Shown here: positions 42,151 through 51,417 of the stretch, piece by piece | How positions within the stretch are numbered: the stretch's first letter is position 1 | How the letters are laid out: every line of letters begins with the position of its first letter | From: Peteryoungia algae | GTDB taxonomy: Bacteria > Pseudomonadota > Alphaproteobacteria > Rhizobiales > Rhizobiaceae | Direction: 5' to 3' | Length of the DNA: 64,000 nucleotides | NCBI RefSeq assembly: GCF_030369675.1 | Contig: NZ_CP128477.1 | Location: 3,738,501 to 3,802,500, forward strand | Translations under genes and position numbers: made by a program | Notes under the pieces: generated by a model | Database searches by the model: none | What the model was told of the DNA's origin: nothing | Seen by the model: only the letters and a program-made list of their open reading frames with translations

Positions 42151-42954
42151 TCAGTCCCGTCGGAAGAGCAGGCTCGCGGCCCAGCCGGTGATCAGCGCCA
42201 GCACGACGGCAAAGGCGCCATAGGTCAGCGGCTGCTGGTGGGCGGCTTCGGTGATCGCTTCCTCGAGGCCGGTCTTGATCACGCGCAGAGGCAGTTCCTT
42301 TTCCGCGATGAACTCCCCGGACTTGAAGAGATAGGCACGCACCATGTGGACGCCGTTCGGGATGTTGGCAGGCAAACGAAGGGTCGCCTTGAAGAGGCTC
42401 GATGAGACGAAGCGCACGCCGCCCGTGTCGCGCTGGTAGAGCCCGCCCGTCTGTTTCAGCCGGCGGAACGCATCGCGAAATTCGCCGAGATTGGCGGCGT
42501 TGCTGATGAAGCCCGTGGGCGTCAGCGCCAGGTGGTCGATGCCGATCCCCAGAGATGTCAGCACATCGTCGGCCGCAATTTCCTCGACCGGTCGCGTGCT
42601 GGCGAGCGAATAGGAAATCGGCATCTGTTCGAAGGTCAGCGAGGTACGGTTGACCCAAATGCCGAAGAGACGTTCCTTGCGCCGTACGGTGGTCCAGTCA
42701 CGCGGTCCTTCAAGCATCACCACGACGTCATATTGGCCGATCGCAAGCAGAAGCTGGTCGGTTCTGGTCAGGGCACCGAAGATGGTGAGATCGGCGCCGG
42801 AGAAATCCGAGGTGATCGCGATTTCGCTGGTCGAAGTGCCGATATCCATGCCTTCGCGTTCCGCAAGCTGCGTCGTCAGCGGATCCTGCGCCACAGCCGG
42901 CGCAAAAAGACCGATGAAGGCGGAAAGCATGAGGGCGAGCAGACACGTTCTCAT
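42151..42954 (-). CDS. TIGR02186 family exported membrane protein
   Basis: A 267-residue protein with a signal peptide (about 1-22, LLALMLSAFIGLFAPAVAQD) and a C-terminal membrane helix (YGAFAVVLALITGWAASLLF, about 243-262). Between them is a large periplasmic domain: SEIAITSDFSGADLTIFGAL, VVVMLEGPRDWTTVRRKERL, FGIWVNRTSLTFEQMPISY and IPNGVHMVRAYLFKSGEFIA. This is the TIGR02186 pattern of alphaproteobacteria, regularly coded beside a TauE/SafE exporter as here (1-bp gap). It is probably an accessory subunit of that exporter; biochemical role unknown. Confidence 0.85.
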   Translation of the reverse strand: MRTCLLALMLSAFIGLFAPAVAQDPLTTQLAEREGMDIGTSTSEIAITSDFSGADLTIFGALTRTDQLLLAIGQYDVVVMLEGPRDWTTVRRKERLFGIWVNRTSLTFEQMPISYSLASTRPVEEIAADDVLTSLGIGIDHLALTPTGFISNAANLGEFRDAFRRLKQTGGLYQRDTGGVRFVSSSLFKATLRLPANIPNGVHMVRAYLFKSGEFIAEKELPLRVIKTGLEEAITEAAHQQPLTYGAFAVVLALITGWAASLLFRRD

Positions 42955-42955
42955 G

Positions 42956-43873
42956 TCAGCCTCCGATCGCCAGCGAGTAGAAGTCGTCGGGTGTCACGAC
43001 GAGTTCGATCGCAAGACGCACGCCGACGGCGAGAACGAGCAGGCCGAGAAGCGCACGCAACTGCTCGCCGCGCAGCTTCTGTCCGACCCGCACGCCATAT
43101 TGCGCGCCGATGACACCGGCCACCATGAGAACGAAGGCAAGCACGATGTCGACGGAATAGTTGGTCGCCGCCTGGACGATCGTGGTGTAGGCGGTGGTGA
43201 AGATGATCTGGAACAGCGACGTGCCGACGACGACGTTGGTCGGGATCCGCAGCAGATAGATCATGGCTGGCACCATGATGAAACCGCCACCGACACCCAT
43301 CACCGAGGTCAGGATGCCGATGCCGAAGCCGAGCGCCAGGATGGGAATGACGCTGAGATAGATCTTCGACTTCTTGAAGCGCATCTTGAAGGGCAGGCGG
43401 TGCACCCAGTTGTGCTGGCCGGGTCGCTTCAAGGGGGGCGCTTCGTTGCGCGCCGCACGCCGCAGCGCCCGCAGGCTCTCTGCCAGCATCAGTCCGCCGA
43501 CCGTGCCAAGGAAGACGACGTAGAGCAATGAGATGATCAGGTCGAGTTGGCCGAGGCGTCTCAGCCAGGAGAAGATGAAGACGCCGATCGTCGCTCCCAC
43601 GAGGCCGCCTATGAGCAGGACAGTGCCGAGCTTCATGTCCAGCGTTCCGCGCCGGAAATGCGAAATGGCGCCCGATACCGATGAGGCGACAACCTGGTTT
43701 GCGCCGGTCGCGACGGCGACCACGGGCGGAATATTGTAGAAGATCAGGAGTGGTGTGATCAGGAAGCCGCCACCCACGCCGAACATGCCCGATAGGAAGC
43801 CGACAGCCGCGCCCATGCCGAGGATGATGAACACGTTGACCGACAACTCGGCGATCGGCAGATAGATCGTCAC
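42956..43873 (-). CDS. Sulfite exporter TauE/SafE family protein
   Basis: A 305-residue inner-membrane exporter with about eight helices in two repeats. It shows FIILGMGAAVGFLSGMFGVG near 15, GGGFLITPLLIFYNIPPVVA near 34, the second-half repeat FGIGILTSVMGVGGGFIMVP near 195 and a charged cytoplasmic loop in the middle (RRAARNEAPPLKRPGQHN). The paired GVGGGF(L/I) motifs are the family signature. Likely substrates are sulfite, sulfoacetate or other organosulfonates; not determined by sequence. Start ATG 43873. It is the first gene of a two-gene unit with TIGR02186. Confidence 0.9.
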   Translation of the reverse strand: MTIYLPIAELSVNVFIILGMGAAVGFLSGMFGVGGGFLITPLLIFYNIPPVVAVATGANQVVASSVSGAISHFRRGTLDMKLGTVLLIGGLVGATIGVFIFSWLRRLGQLDLIISLLYVVFLGTVGGLMLAESLRALRRAARNEAPPLKRPGQHNWVHRLPFKMRFKKSKIYLSVIPILALGFGIGILTSVMGVGGGFIMVPAMIYLLRIPTNVVVGTSLFQIIFTTAYTTIVQAATNYSVDIVLAFVLMVAGVIGAQYGVRVGQKLRGEQLRALLGLLVLAVGVRLAIELVVTPDDFYSLAIGG

Positions 43874-44043
43874 CTTCGGACCTCAAATGCAGGTATCCGC
43901 ACTCTCTGGCGCGGTCGCTATCGGGCCTTTGAGCCCTTGCTGGCTTTCATGCTGGGCGGTCGCAAGTCCTTGATCGCACTTGCTACCGTTCGAATTCTTT
44001 CTTGCGCCTCAGAGGCTGCCAAGTCAATTCAACAGCCCCTCAT

Positions 44044-44065
44044 AGACCGCCAAACGCGGTCTTTT
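44044..44065. other. Hairpin after podJ
   Basis: AGACCGC (44044-44050) pairs with GCGGTCT (44056-44062) around CAAAC. It lies 12 bp beyond the podJ stop. The T-run is on the plus strand side, so it is a good terminator only for plus-strand transcripts; on the podJ strand it would stop or protect the 3' end less efficiently. Confidence 0.55.
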
Positions 44066-44077
44066 ATGACAGTCGCA

Positions 44078-47000
44078 TCATTTGTTGCGTTCGAGCAACT
44101 CCGTCACCAGCTTGTCTGTCACCTGTCCGGTCGGCTGCTCGCCGATGGAGGTCTGGAAAGCCTTGATCGCCGAGACTGTCTTGGCGCCCATCAGGCCATC
44201 GGGCGTGCCGGCATCGAAGCCGTTCTTGTTCAGGATCGCCTGAATGTTGCGGATCGCCTTTTTCATGTCGACGCTGGCCGTTTTCAGGCCCTTGCCCGCC
44301 CATTCGTCCGGGGTATTGGCCGAGTTGGCGTCTGGGTTCAGCTCCTTGGCCTTCCAGAGATCGACTTCGGCGCGAGCGCGCTCCAACTGATCCGGTTTGA
44401 GTGCATTGGCGACTTCGTCGCGCTTCTGGGCGGCGTCGCTATCGCCACCCTTGGCCGCGATTGCGAACCACTTGTAGGACGTCACCAGATCCTGCGATGT
44501 GCCGTTGCCGCGTGCGCTGAGGATGGCGAGGTTGAACTGGCTGTCGGAGACGCCGTAGTCGGCAGCCTTGGTGAACCATTCCACCGCCTTGGCATAGTCC
44601 TGCGCACCGTCTTTTCCGGAAGCATAGATGACGGCGAGGTTGTGCATGGCGCTGGCATTGCCGGCATTGGCCGCCAACTCGTAATAGCGCTTGGCTTCAT
44701 CGATGTTTGGCGCGACGCCCGTCCCCTTTTCAAGGAAATTGGCAAGGCGATACTGGGCGAGTGCGAGCCCCTTGTCAGCCGCCATGCGGTACCACTTGGC
44801 CGCTTCGGCAAAATCACTCTTCACGCCGCGACCCTCGGTATAGCGCGCGCCGATTTCAAAGAGCGCGAGCGGATCGCCATTCTTGGCGGCGAGGGACAGA
44901 GAGGGTGGCGTGATGTCTGCAGGAACGATGATGTCCGCTGAGGGAGCCTGAGCCGTGACCTCTTCGGCGACCACGACCTTGGTCGCTTCTGCCGTCTGCG
45001 GTTGCGCCGATCCAAGCGTGGCGGCGACCGGGGCGGAGGCTGTCGTTTCGAGGCTCTGGGCGGGCGTGCCCGAAACGGGGGCCACCAAGGCGCCGACCGG
45101 CGCAGCGAGGGAAGCATCCGGCGTTGCCACCGACGGCTCAGCTGCGAGCTCTGCCTGCATCTTGGCCGGAGCGTCACTGTTGACCGCCCCGGCGCCCGGT
45201 GCTGCAAGTTCGGCAATGGCCGGCGCGGTGTCGACGGGCTGGTCGATGGGCGCGATTTCGCTCGTCTCGTCCGGAGCCACGTCCTCGACCACCGGAGGGG
45301 CTTCGCTCCTGGTCAGGGTATTGACCAGCGGCATGGCCATGGCGGCAAGCAGGATGGCGCCGACGGCCATCAGGATCGGACGGCGATACCGGGCGAAGAG
45401 GGAGGGGCCAGCCGCTCTCGACTTGGCCTTGACATCGGACAGCGTCTTGCTGGCAGCGGGAGCTGATTTCTGGGCGCGGTCCATCTCCATGGCTGCTGCC
45501 TGGGCAGCACGGCGGGCGGCGGCGATGTAATCGGTCCTGTCGGCGCTGTCCTCGGTGGATGTGCTGGTTTTTGTGGCCTGCTGGCTGGCGCGAACGCGTT
45601 CCAGGATCTTGCGCACGTCCGGAGCGCCCGAGCCCGGCTCCAGCAATTCGTTGGCATCGTCAGGCGGGAGCAGGTCCACCGGATCGAGCGAGGGAGCGGG
45701 GTCGATCGTCTGACGCGCCTCTGCAACGGCCTTGGTGGCCTTCTTGCCCGGAATCAGCTTCTTGCCGAGGCCGGCAAGCAGGCTCGGCTTGGTCGCCTTC
45801 TTCTCGCGTGCGGCATCGATGACCGGCAGCGCGGTCATGGTCTGGGCAAAATCATCGGCAGCCGCGAGCAGTTCCTCATCGATCGGATGCATGGCCTCTG
45901 CGGCCGGCTCTGCGACCATGCGCGGCGTCTGCTGTGCCATGGGGACGGCGCTTTCGTCCGCGCGTGCGGCCTGCGCCGGGGCGATCGGAGACTGCGCAAA
46001 AAGCGGAGCCGCCTCCTGGGGCTGGCCCAGATGATGCAGCTCATCCAGCCGTCCGGCGATCTGGACGAGCGTGTCGTGCAGCGCTTCGAAGGTACGGTGT
46101 GTACGCTCTTCGGAATGGCGCGTATGGTCTTCAAGCTGCCTCAAATGCTCCGACAGCGCCGTCAGTGCGGAAATGTCCGCCGACTCTGCCTGGCTGCCCG
46201 CTGGGAAGCGATGCGCGAAGTTGGCCATGACAGTCTCGGCTGCCTGACGGGCGGCTTCGATGATGTATTCGTCGCTGGTCGCGACATAGTCTTCAAGCGC
46301 GGAGATGCGGCCTGCGACCTCGGGATTCTGAGCCGGCGGCTGGCTGATCAGGGCGGAGAGGTGGGCGATCTGGTCTTCGAGCCCCCGGAGGCTGGCGCTT
46401 TCGCTGGCCGGACCAGAAGAATTCGTTTCCTCCAGCCGGTCGACCACGGCATTCAGCCGATCCTCAAGGTTGCGAAGCGCGCTGTCGTCGAACATGGCGA
46501 CCGGCTGCGGCGCATCCAGTTCCTCGATCCGCTGTGCAAGGTTTTCGAGCCGATCGGCAAGGCGATCATTGCCGGCACCGCTGTCGAGCGCGTCGATCTT
46601 GCGCGAGATGTCGGCGAGATATCCGGTGAGTTCCGGGGCCGGCACCGGCGTTTGCGCCCGTTCCAGCATGTAGGACATCTGGTCGAGACGCTCTTCCAGG
46701 CGCGCGGCACCCTGTTCGGCCGACAGCTGTTCGATCCGTGCGGTGAGCAGTTCCAGCCGTTCCGCCATCTCGAACGACGCGTCGTTCTGCGGCGCGCGGT
46801 GTTCGGAGAGGCCTTCGATCTGTCGGGCAAGGCCGGAGAGCCGCTCTTCCAGGCGGTGGAAGGTGGCCGGGTCATTGCCCGGGCCGCTGTTGCGGCTGCC
46901 GGCGGCGATTGCCCGGGTGATCTCGTCGAGGCGCATGTCGAGCGAGGAGAAATGCTCCATCACCATGCGCTCGTTCGGATCGATATGCGCGCCGATATGC

Positions 47001-47884
47001 TCAAGTGCCGCCGCGACCGTGATCAGTTTCTCTTCGAGTGCGCGGATGGCGCGCGTGTCACCTATGCCGCCGAGCTGGGACTTGATGTCGTCCAGCCGGT
47101 CGGCGATGCGGATGATCTCGTCACGCATGGCACCGGTGTCCAGCCCCTCGAGGCGCACTTCAACATCGTCCCAGCGGCGTTCCATGCGGCGCATGGAATC
47201 CTCGCGCGCCAGACCGTCCATCAGCGAGCGCAATTCGTTGAAGTCCTCGCGCAGTCCGTCCGTGCCGGGTGCCTTCACACCTTCGAGCCGCTGGAGGCTC
47301 TCGGCGAGCCGGGCGATATCCTGGTGCAGGTCATCTCGCGGCCGGCTTTCTTCGGCCAGTGCGCGCAAGGAGCGCATTTCGTTGCGGAGGCCGGCGATCT
47401 CGTGCGACAGGCTTTCGGCAATGTCCTGCTTGAGCTCCCGGCGCAGCCCGCTCAACGCTTCGGCAATGTCCTCACTGGCGCGTGCGGCAACAGCGGCCGG
47501 AGCGGCTGCGCGTGCCGGATAGGATGGCAGCGGGTCGGAAAGCGGCGGCAGGGGCTGGCGCAGCGGCGGGCGCGCCGGCTGCTCCTCACTGCGGCTGTAG
47601 AGGCTGCGATCACCACCCCGACTGCGGCCCTCTTCGAGTGCGCGCTGGCGCTGGCGGATTTCAGCCAGCGGATCCGGGCGCTGATCGCGCTCGTTGCGCA
47701 GCACATCGTCCGCGCGGCGGCCGGGCAGGGGCCGCGATGCTGGCTCGTCCAACCCGCGGCTGCGAGCGGCCTGCTGGCCGATCAGTCCTTCGATCCGCGC
47801 CTCAAGCCCTTCAATGGTGCGACTCAACGCATCCAGGGAGGATGGGCTGCCGGGCCTTTGCGTCTCAGATCGCGATCCGTTCAT
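44078..47884 (-). CDS. podJ: PodJ-like polarity/localisation factor
   Basis: A 1268-residue polar scaffold protein. The cytoplasmic part (1-~830) is Arg/Ala/Glu-rich with long coiled-coil heptads (LDALSRTIEGLEARIEGLI onward, then many LEERL and LAERLE repeats). It then has a Pro/Lys/Ala stretch, one membrane helix (~830-855, RRPILMAVGAILLAAMAMPL) and an Ala/Pro/Thr-rich periplasmic linker. Four Sel1 repeats follow (~1010-1145; for example FAEAAKWYRMAADKGLALAQ) and a peptidoglycan-binding domain at the end (NGFDAGTPDGLMGAKTVSAI). Order and length match PodJ of Caulobacter and rhizobia, which marks a cell pole and organises growth-pole and division proteins. Start 47884 is chosen over 47947 from conservation; the ribosome site is weak. 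A CtrA-like box lies 160 bp upstream. Confidence 0.82.
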   Translation of the reverse strand: MNGSRSETQRPGSPSSLDALSRTIEGLEARIEGLIGQQAARSRGLDEPASRPLPGRRADDVLRNERDQRPDPLAEIRQRQRALEEGRSRGGDRSLYSRSEEQPARPPLRQPLPPLSDPLPSYPARAAAPAAVAARASEDIAEALSGLRRELKQDIAESLSHEIAGLRNEMRSLRALAEESRPRDDLHQDIARLAESLQRLEGVKAPGTDGLREDFNELRSLMDGLAREDSMRRMERRWDDVEVRLEGLDTGAMRDEIIRIADRLDDIKSQLGGIGDTRAIRALEEKLITVAAALEHIGAHIDPNERMVMEHFSSLDMRLDEITRAIAAGSRNSGPGNDPATFHRLEERLSGLARQIEGLSEHRAPQNDASFEMAERLELLTARIEQLSAEQGAARLEERLDQMSYMLERAQTPVPAPELTGYLADISRKIDALDSGAGNDRLADRLENLAQRIEELDAPQPVAMFDDSALRNLEDRLNAVVDRLEETNSSGPASESASLRGLEDQIAHLSALISQPPAQNPEVAGRISALEDYVATSDEYIIEAARQAAETVMANFAHRFPAGSQAESADISALTALSEHLRQLEDHTRHSEERTHRTFEALHDTLVQIAGRLDELHHLGQPQEAAPLFAQSPIAPAQAARADESAVPMAQQTPRMVAEPAAEAMHPIDEELLAAADDFAQTMTALPVIDAAREKKATKPSLLAGLGKKLIPGKKATKAVAEARQTIDPAPSLDPVDLLPPDDANELLEPGSGAPDVRKILERVRASQQATKTSTSTEDSADRTDYIAAARRAAQAAAMEMDRAQKSAPAASKTLSDVKAKSRAAGPSLFARYRRPILMAVGAILLAAMAMPLVNTLTRSEAPPVVEDVAPDETSEIAPIDQPVDTAPAIAELAAPGAGAVNSDAPAKMQAELAAEPSVATPDASLAAPVGALVAPVSGTPAQSLETTASAPVAATLGSAQPQTAEATKVVVAEEVTAQAPSADIIVPADITPPSLSLAAKNGDPLALFEIGARYTEGRGVKSDFAEAAKWYRMAADKGLALAQYRLANFLEKGTGVAPNIDEAKRYYELAANAGNASAMHNLAVIYASGKDGAQDYAKAVEWFTKAADYGVSDSQFNLAILSARGNGTSQDLVTSYKWFAIAAKGGDSDAAQKRDEVANALKPDQLERARAEVDLWKAKELNPDANSANTPDEWAGKGLKTASVDMKKAIRNIQAILNKNGFDAGTPDGLMGAKTVSAIKAFQTSIGEQPTGQVTDKLVTELLERNK

Positions 47885-48042
47885 GGTTCTGCTCGCTTCG
47901 ATGATGCCGGGCGGATCATGCCGTCCGAATGCGTCCGAGTGGTCCATCTTCGCTTCGGCCGAGGCGCTGTGCGTTAAAGCGCGCAGGCGACGTTGGAATC
48001 ACGGATGGATCACCAGCTTTCAAACGCAACCATTCATGAAAC

Positions 48043-48061
48043 ATGGTAAACAAGCCGTTAA
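48043..48061 (-). promoter_or_regulatory. CtrA-like box upstream of podJ
   Basis: On the minus strand TTAA-N7-TTTACCAT, one mismatch from the CtrA consensus TTAA-N7-TTAACC. It lies about 160 bp before the podJ start in the 396-bp podJ-acyl-CoA dehydrogenase gap (47885-48280), which holds no gene. Confidence 0.45.
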
Positions 48062-48194
48062 TCATGTGCTGAAAAACATGAAGAAGCCCCGATAGATCAT
48101 GCTGCGCTCCTGCCCCGCGCAAGCGGCGTATGGGAGTTTGGCAAGGGGAGGGTGTCATCCAGACGAGCGGGCGAAAATGCCGCGCCTGGAAATT

Positions 48195-48229
48195 TTGACG
48201 TTTACGCGCACGTCAATTATTTGTATAAG
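48195..48229 (+). promoter_or_regulatory. Operator and promoter of the beta-oxidation operon
   Basis: TTGACG-TTTACG-CGCACGTCAA (48195-48216), two tandem half-sites plus an inverted one. The inner TTTACG with 17-bp spacing to TATAAG (48224-48229) makes a promoter covered by the operator. It shares the motif of 2675-2690 and 4850-4871. Confidence 0.65.
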
Positions 48230-48280
48230 CCAGAACAGTCCGATCCCGTCGGAACCGAAGTCTTTGGAGGAAGATGACCG

Positions 48281-50074
48281 ATGCCTGTCTACAAGGCCCC
48301 TGTGAACGACACGCTTTTCATTCTCAACGACGTGCTTGGCCTGGAGCGGTACAACAACCTGCCGGGTTTCGAGGACGCGACCCCCGACATGATCGAGGCG
48401 ATCGTCGGTGAGGCGGCGAAGCTCGCGGAAGAGCAGCTTTTCCCGCTCAATCTCTCCGGCGACCAGGAAGGCTGCGTCCGTTCGGATGACGGTTCGGTCA
48501 AGGCGCCGAAGGGCTTCAAGCAGGCCTATGACGCCTACTGTCAGGGCGGCTGGCTGGGTCTCGCAGTGCCGGCCGAATACGGCGGCCAGGGCCTGCCTTA
48601 CATCCTGCATTCGGCAGTCGGTGAATACATGTCGTCGGCCAACATGGCGCTGATGATGTATCCGGGCCTCACCCAGGGCGCGATCGCCGCGATCCTGGAG
48701 CACGGCTCCGACGAGCAGAAGCAGAAATACCTGCCGAAGATGGTCGAGGGTGTCTGGACCGGCACGATGAACCTCACGGAGCCTCATTGCGGCACCGATC
48801 TCGGCCTCCTGCGCACCAAGGCCGTGCCGAACGGTGACGGCTCCTACAAGATTTCCGGCCAGAAGATCTTCATCTCGGCCGGCGAACACGACATGTCGGA
48901 CAACATCATCCATCTGGTCCTTGCCCGTATCGAGGGTGCACCTGAGGGCACCAAGGGCATCTCGCTCTTCATCGTGCCGAAATTTATGGTCGGCGACGAC
49001 GGTTCGGTGGGCGACCGCAACACCGTCACCTGCGGTGCGATCGAGCACAAGATGGGCATCCACGGCAATGCCACCTGCGTGATGAACTATGACGAGGCGA
49101 CCGGCTATCTCATCGGCGCCGAGAACAAGGGCCTGGCGGCCATGTTCGTCATGATGAATGAAGCCCGCCTCGGCGTTGGCCTTCAGGGTCTGTCGATCTC
49201 CGAAATCGCCTATCAGAACGCTGCAAATTATGCGCGCGAGCGCATCCAGGGCCGCTCTCTGTCCGGCGTCAAGGCGCCCGAGAAGAAGGCCGATCCGATC
49301 ATCGTCCACCCGGACATTCGTCGTGTCCTGCTGACCATCAAGTCCTTCAACGAAGCCGGTCGCGCCTTTACGCTGTGGACGGCGCTCAAGTCCGACATCG
49401 CGCACCGCTCGGGGGATGCCACGGAGAAGCAGCTTGCCGACGACGTGCTCGGCCTGATGACGCCGATCCTCAAGGGTGTCTTGACCGACAAGGGCTTCGA
49501 CCATGCGGTCATGGCCCAGCAGGTCTACGGCGGCCACGGCTACATCGAAGAATGGGGCATGAGCCAGTATGTCCGCGATGCGCGCATCGCCATGATCTAC
49601 GAAGGGGCCAACGGGATCCAGGCGCTCGACCTCGTCGGCCGCAAGCTCGGTCTCAACGGCGGTCGTGCGGTCATGGCGCTGTTCAAGGAAATCGGAGATT
49701 TCTGCGAAGAAAACCGCTCGGACGAGAACCTCTCGGCCTTCACCAAGAGCCTGAAGAAGGGCTTGAACGACCTGCAGGCCTCGACCATGTGGTTCATGCA
49801 GAATGCCATGGCAAAGCCCGACAATGCCGGTGCCGGTTCGACCGACTACATGCATCTCTTTGGCCTCGTCGTGCTCGGCTATATGTGGGCGAAAATGGCA
49901 AAGGCTGCGAACGAGAACCTCGCCGCAGGATCCGGTGATGCCGACTACTACAAGAACAAGCTGCTGACCGGCCGCTTCTACATGGAAAAGATCATGCCGG
50001 AGACGGCATTGCGCAAGGCCCGCATCGAAACCGGTGCCGACAGCCTGATGGAAATGGCCGCCGAGGCGTTTTGA
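48281..50074 (+). CDS. Acyl-CoA dehydrogenase with C-terminal extension
   Basis: FAD enzyme for the first step of beta-oxidation; donates electrons to ETF. At 597 residues it is of the long family with the acyl-CoA dehydrogenase C-terminal domain. Motifs: [20 protein letters not shown] near 92, [20 protein letters not shown] near 163 (flavin and substrate loop), [20 protein letters not shown] near 198, [20 protein letters not shown] near 318 and the FAD-contact [20 protein letters not shown] near 412 with [14 protein letters not shown]. The catalytic Glu in YEGANGIQ is present. Start 48281 has GGAGG upstream. It heads an operon with thiolase and FadB. Confidence 0.92.
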   Translation: MPVYKAPVNDTLFILNDVLGLERYNNLPGFEDATPDMIEAIVGEAAKLAEEQLFPLNLSGDQEGCVRSDDGSVKAPKGFKQAYDAYCQGGWLGLAVPAEYGGQGLPYILHSAVGEYMSSANMALMMYPGLTQGAIAAILEHGSDEQKQKYLPKMVEGVWTGTMNLTEPHCGTDLGLLRTKAVPNGDGSYKISGQKIFISAGEHDMSDNIIHLVLARIEGAPEGTKGISLFIVPKFMVGDDGSVGDRNTVTCGAIEHKMGIHGNATCVMNYDEATGYLIGAENKGLAAMFVMMNEARLGVGLQGLSISEIAYQNAANYARERIQGRSLSGVKAPEKKADPIIVHPDIRRVLLTIKSFNEAGRAFTLWTALKSDIAHRSGDATEKQLADDVLGLMTPILKGVLTDKGFDHAVMAQQVYGGHGYIEEWGMSQYVRDARIAMIYEGANGIQALDLVGRKLGLNGGRAVMALFKEIGDFCEENRSDENLSAFTKSLKKGLNDLQASTMWFMQNAMAKPDNAGAGSTDYMHLFGLVVLGYMWAKMAKAANENLAAGSGDADYYKNKLLTGRFYMEKIMPETALRKARIETGADSLMEMAAEAF

Positions 50075-50080
50075 GTTTTG

Positions 50081-50139
50081 CCCCTCACCCTACCCTCTCC
50101 CCGCATGCGGGGAGAAGGTGCCGGCAGGCGGATGAGGGG
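50081..50139. repeat. RIME-like intergenic palindromic element
   Basis: Outer arms CCCCTCA (50081) and TGAGGGG (50133-50139) enclose a perfect 18-bp palindrome CTCCCCGCATGCGGGGAG (50097-50114) and a GGTGCCGGCAGGCGGA segment. It strongly resembles the short mosaic repeats known from rhizobial intergenic regions. It sits inside the operon, between the dehydrogenase and thiolase genes, and may shape mRNA stability. Confidence 0.75.
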
Positions 50140-50189
50140 CGTCGCCCCGTCAAGATCAAGGCGCCCCGTGCGCCCAAGGGAGAGAGACG

Positions 50190-51398
50190 ATGACTGAAGT
50201 CTTCATTTACGACCACGTGCGCACGCCCCGCGGGCGCGGCAAGAAGGACGGATCGCTGCACGAAGTGCCGACGCCGCGTCTGGCCGCCAAGACGCTGGAG
50301 GCGCTTCGCGACCGCAATGGCCTGGACACCTCGACCGTCGACGACATCATCTTTGGCTGCGTCGATCCGGTCATGGAAGCTGGCGCCGTCATCCCGAAGG
50401 CGGCTGCTTTCGAGGCTGGCTATGACTTTTCCGCCCCCGGCATCCAGATCTCGCGCTTCTGCGCGTCTGGCCTCGACGCGATCAATCTTGCGGCCGGCAA
50501 GGTCGTGGCGGGCTCGGACGACATCGTCATCGCCGGTGGCGTCGAGAGCATGTCCCGTGTCGGCATGGGCATGTCGGGCGGCGCCTGGTACATGGACCCC
50601 TCGGTCAATTTTCCCGGCTATTTCATGCCGCAGGGCGTGTCGGCCGACCTGATCGCGACAAAATATGGCTTCACCCGTGACGACGTCGACGCCTATGCCG
50701 TCGAAAGCCAGAAGCGCTCGGCCGCATCCTGGGCTGCCGGCAACTTTGCCAAGTCGGTCATCCCGGTGAAGGATGGCAATGGTCTCGTGATCCTCGACCG
50801 CGACGAACACATGCGCCCCGGCACTGACATGCAGTCGCTGGCAAGCCTCAATCCCTCGTTCCAGATGCCGGGCGAAATGGGCGGCTTCGAAGCCGTTGCC
50901 ATCCAGGCCCATCCGGAAATCGAGCGCATCAACTACATCCACCACGCTGGCAACTCGTCCGGTATCGTCGATGGTGCCGCCGCTGTTCTGGTTGGCTCCA
51001 AGGCAGGCGGGGAATCGATGGGCCTGAAGCCCCGCGCCCGCATCCGTGCCTTCACCAATATCGGCTCGGATCCGGCGCTCATGCTGACGGGCCCGGTTGA
51101 CGTGACCGAAAAGCTCCTGAAGCGCACCGGCATGAAGATCTCCGACTTCGACCTGTTTGAACTGAACGAGGCCTTCGCCGCCGTCGTGCTGCGCTTCATG
51201 CAGCATTTCGAGGTCGACCATTCGAAGATGAACGTTGCCGGCGGCGCGATCGCCATGGGCCATCCGCTCGGTGCCACCGGCGCGATGATCCTCGGCACGG
51301 TGCTCGACGAGCTGGAACGCCGCGATCTGAACACGGCCCTCGTCACCCTCTGCATCGGCGCTGGCATGGGCACTGCCACCGTCATCGAACGCGTCTGA
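50190..51398 (+). CDS. fadA: Acetyl-CoA C-acyltransferase (thiolase)
   Basis: Cleaves 3-ketoacyl-CoA to acetyl-CoA and a shortened acyl-CoA. The 402-residue thiolase has the nucleophilic Cys in RFCASGLDAINLAAGKV near 90, VAGGVESMSRVGMG near 117, the NASGIVDGAAAVL-like loop (NSSGIVDGAAAVLVGSKAG) near 254, the His in GGAIAMGHPLGATGA near 352 and the second Cys in LCIGAGMGTATVI near 390. Together with FadB downstream and the dehydrogenase upstream it completes the cycle. Start 50190 with AGGGAGAGAG upstream. The RIME-like palindrome lies in its 115-bp leader. Confidence 0.94.
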   Translation: MTEVFIYDHVRTPRGRGKKDGSLHEVPTPRLAAKTLEALRDRNGLDTSTVDDIIFGCVDPVMEAGAVIPKAAAFEAGYDFSAPGIQISRFCASGLDAINLAAGKVVAGSDDIVIAGGVESMSRVGMGMSGGAWYMDPSVNFPGYFMPQGVSADLIATKYGFTRDDVDAYAVESQKRSAASWAAGNFAKSVIPVKDGNGLVILDRDEHMRPGTDMQSLASLNPSFQMPGEMGGFEAVAIQAHPEIERINYIHHAGNSSGIVDGAAAVLVGSKAGGESMGLKPRARIRAFTNIGSDPALMLTGPVDVTEKLLKRTGMKISDFDLFELNEAFAAVVLRFMQHFEVDHSKMNVAGGAIAMGHPLGATGAMILGTVLDELERRDLNTALVTLCIGAGMGTATVIERV

Positions 51399-51417
51399 TT
51401 TCCGGGAGAAGTAAGAT

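Noticed and set aside
45887..47977. A 696-codon plus-strand frame opposite podJ
   Set aside because: Reverse-frame shadow of a highly repetitive Glu/Arg-rich gene; no motif and no start signal.
50081..50139. A CRISPR repeat or insertion-sequence end
   Set aside because: Single copy here, no spacer series, no transposase or target duplication; it fits a rhizobial intergenic mosaic element.
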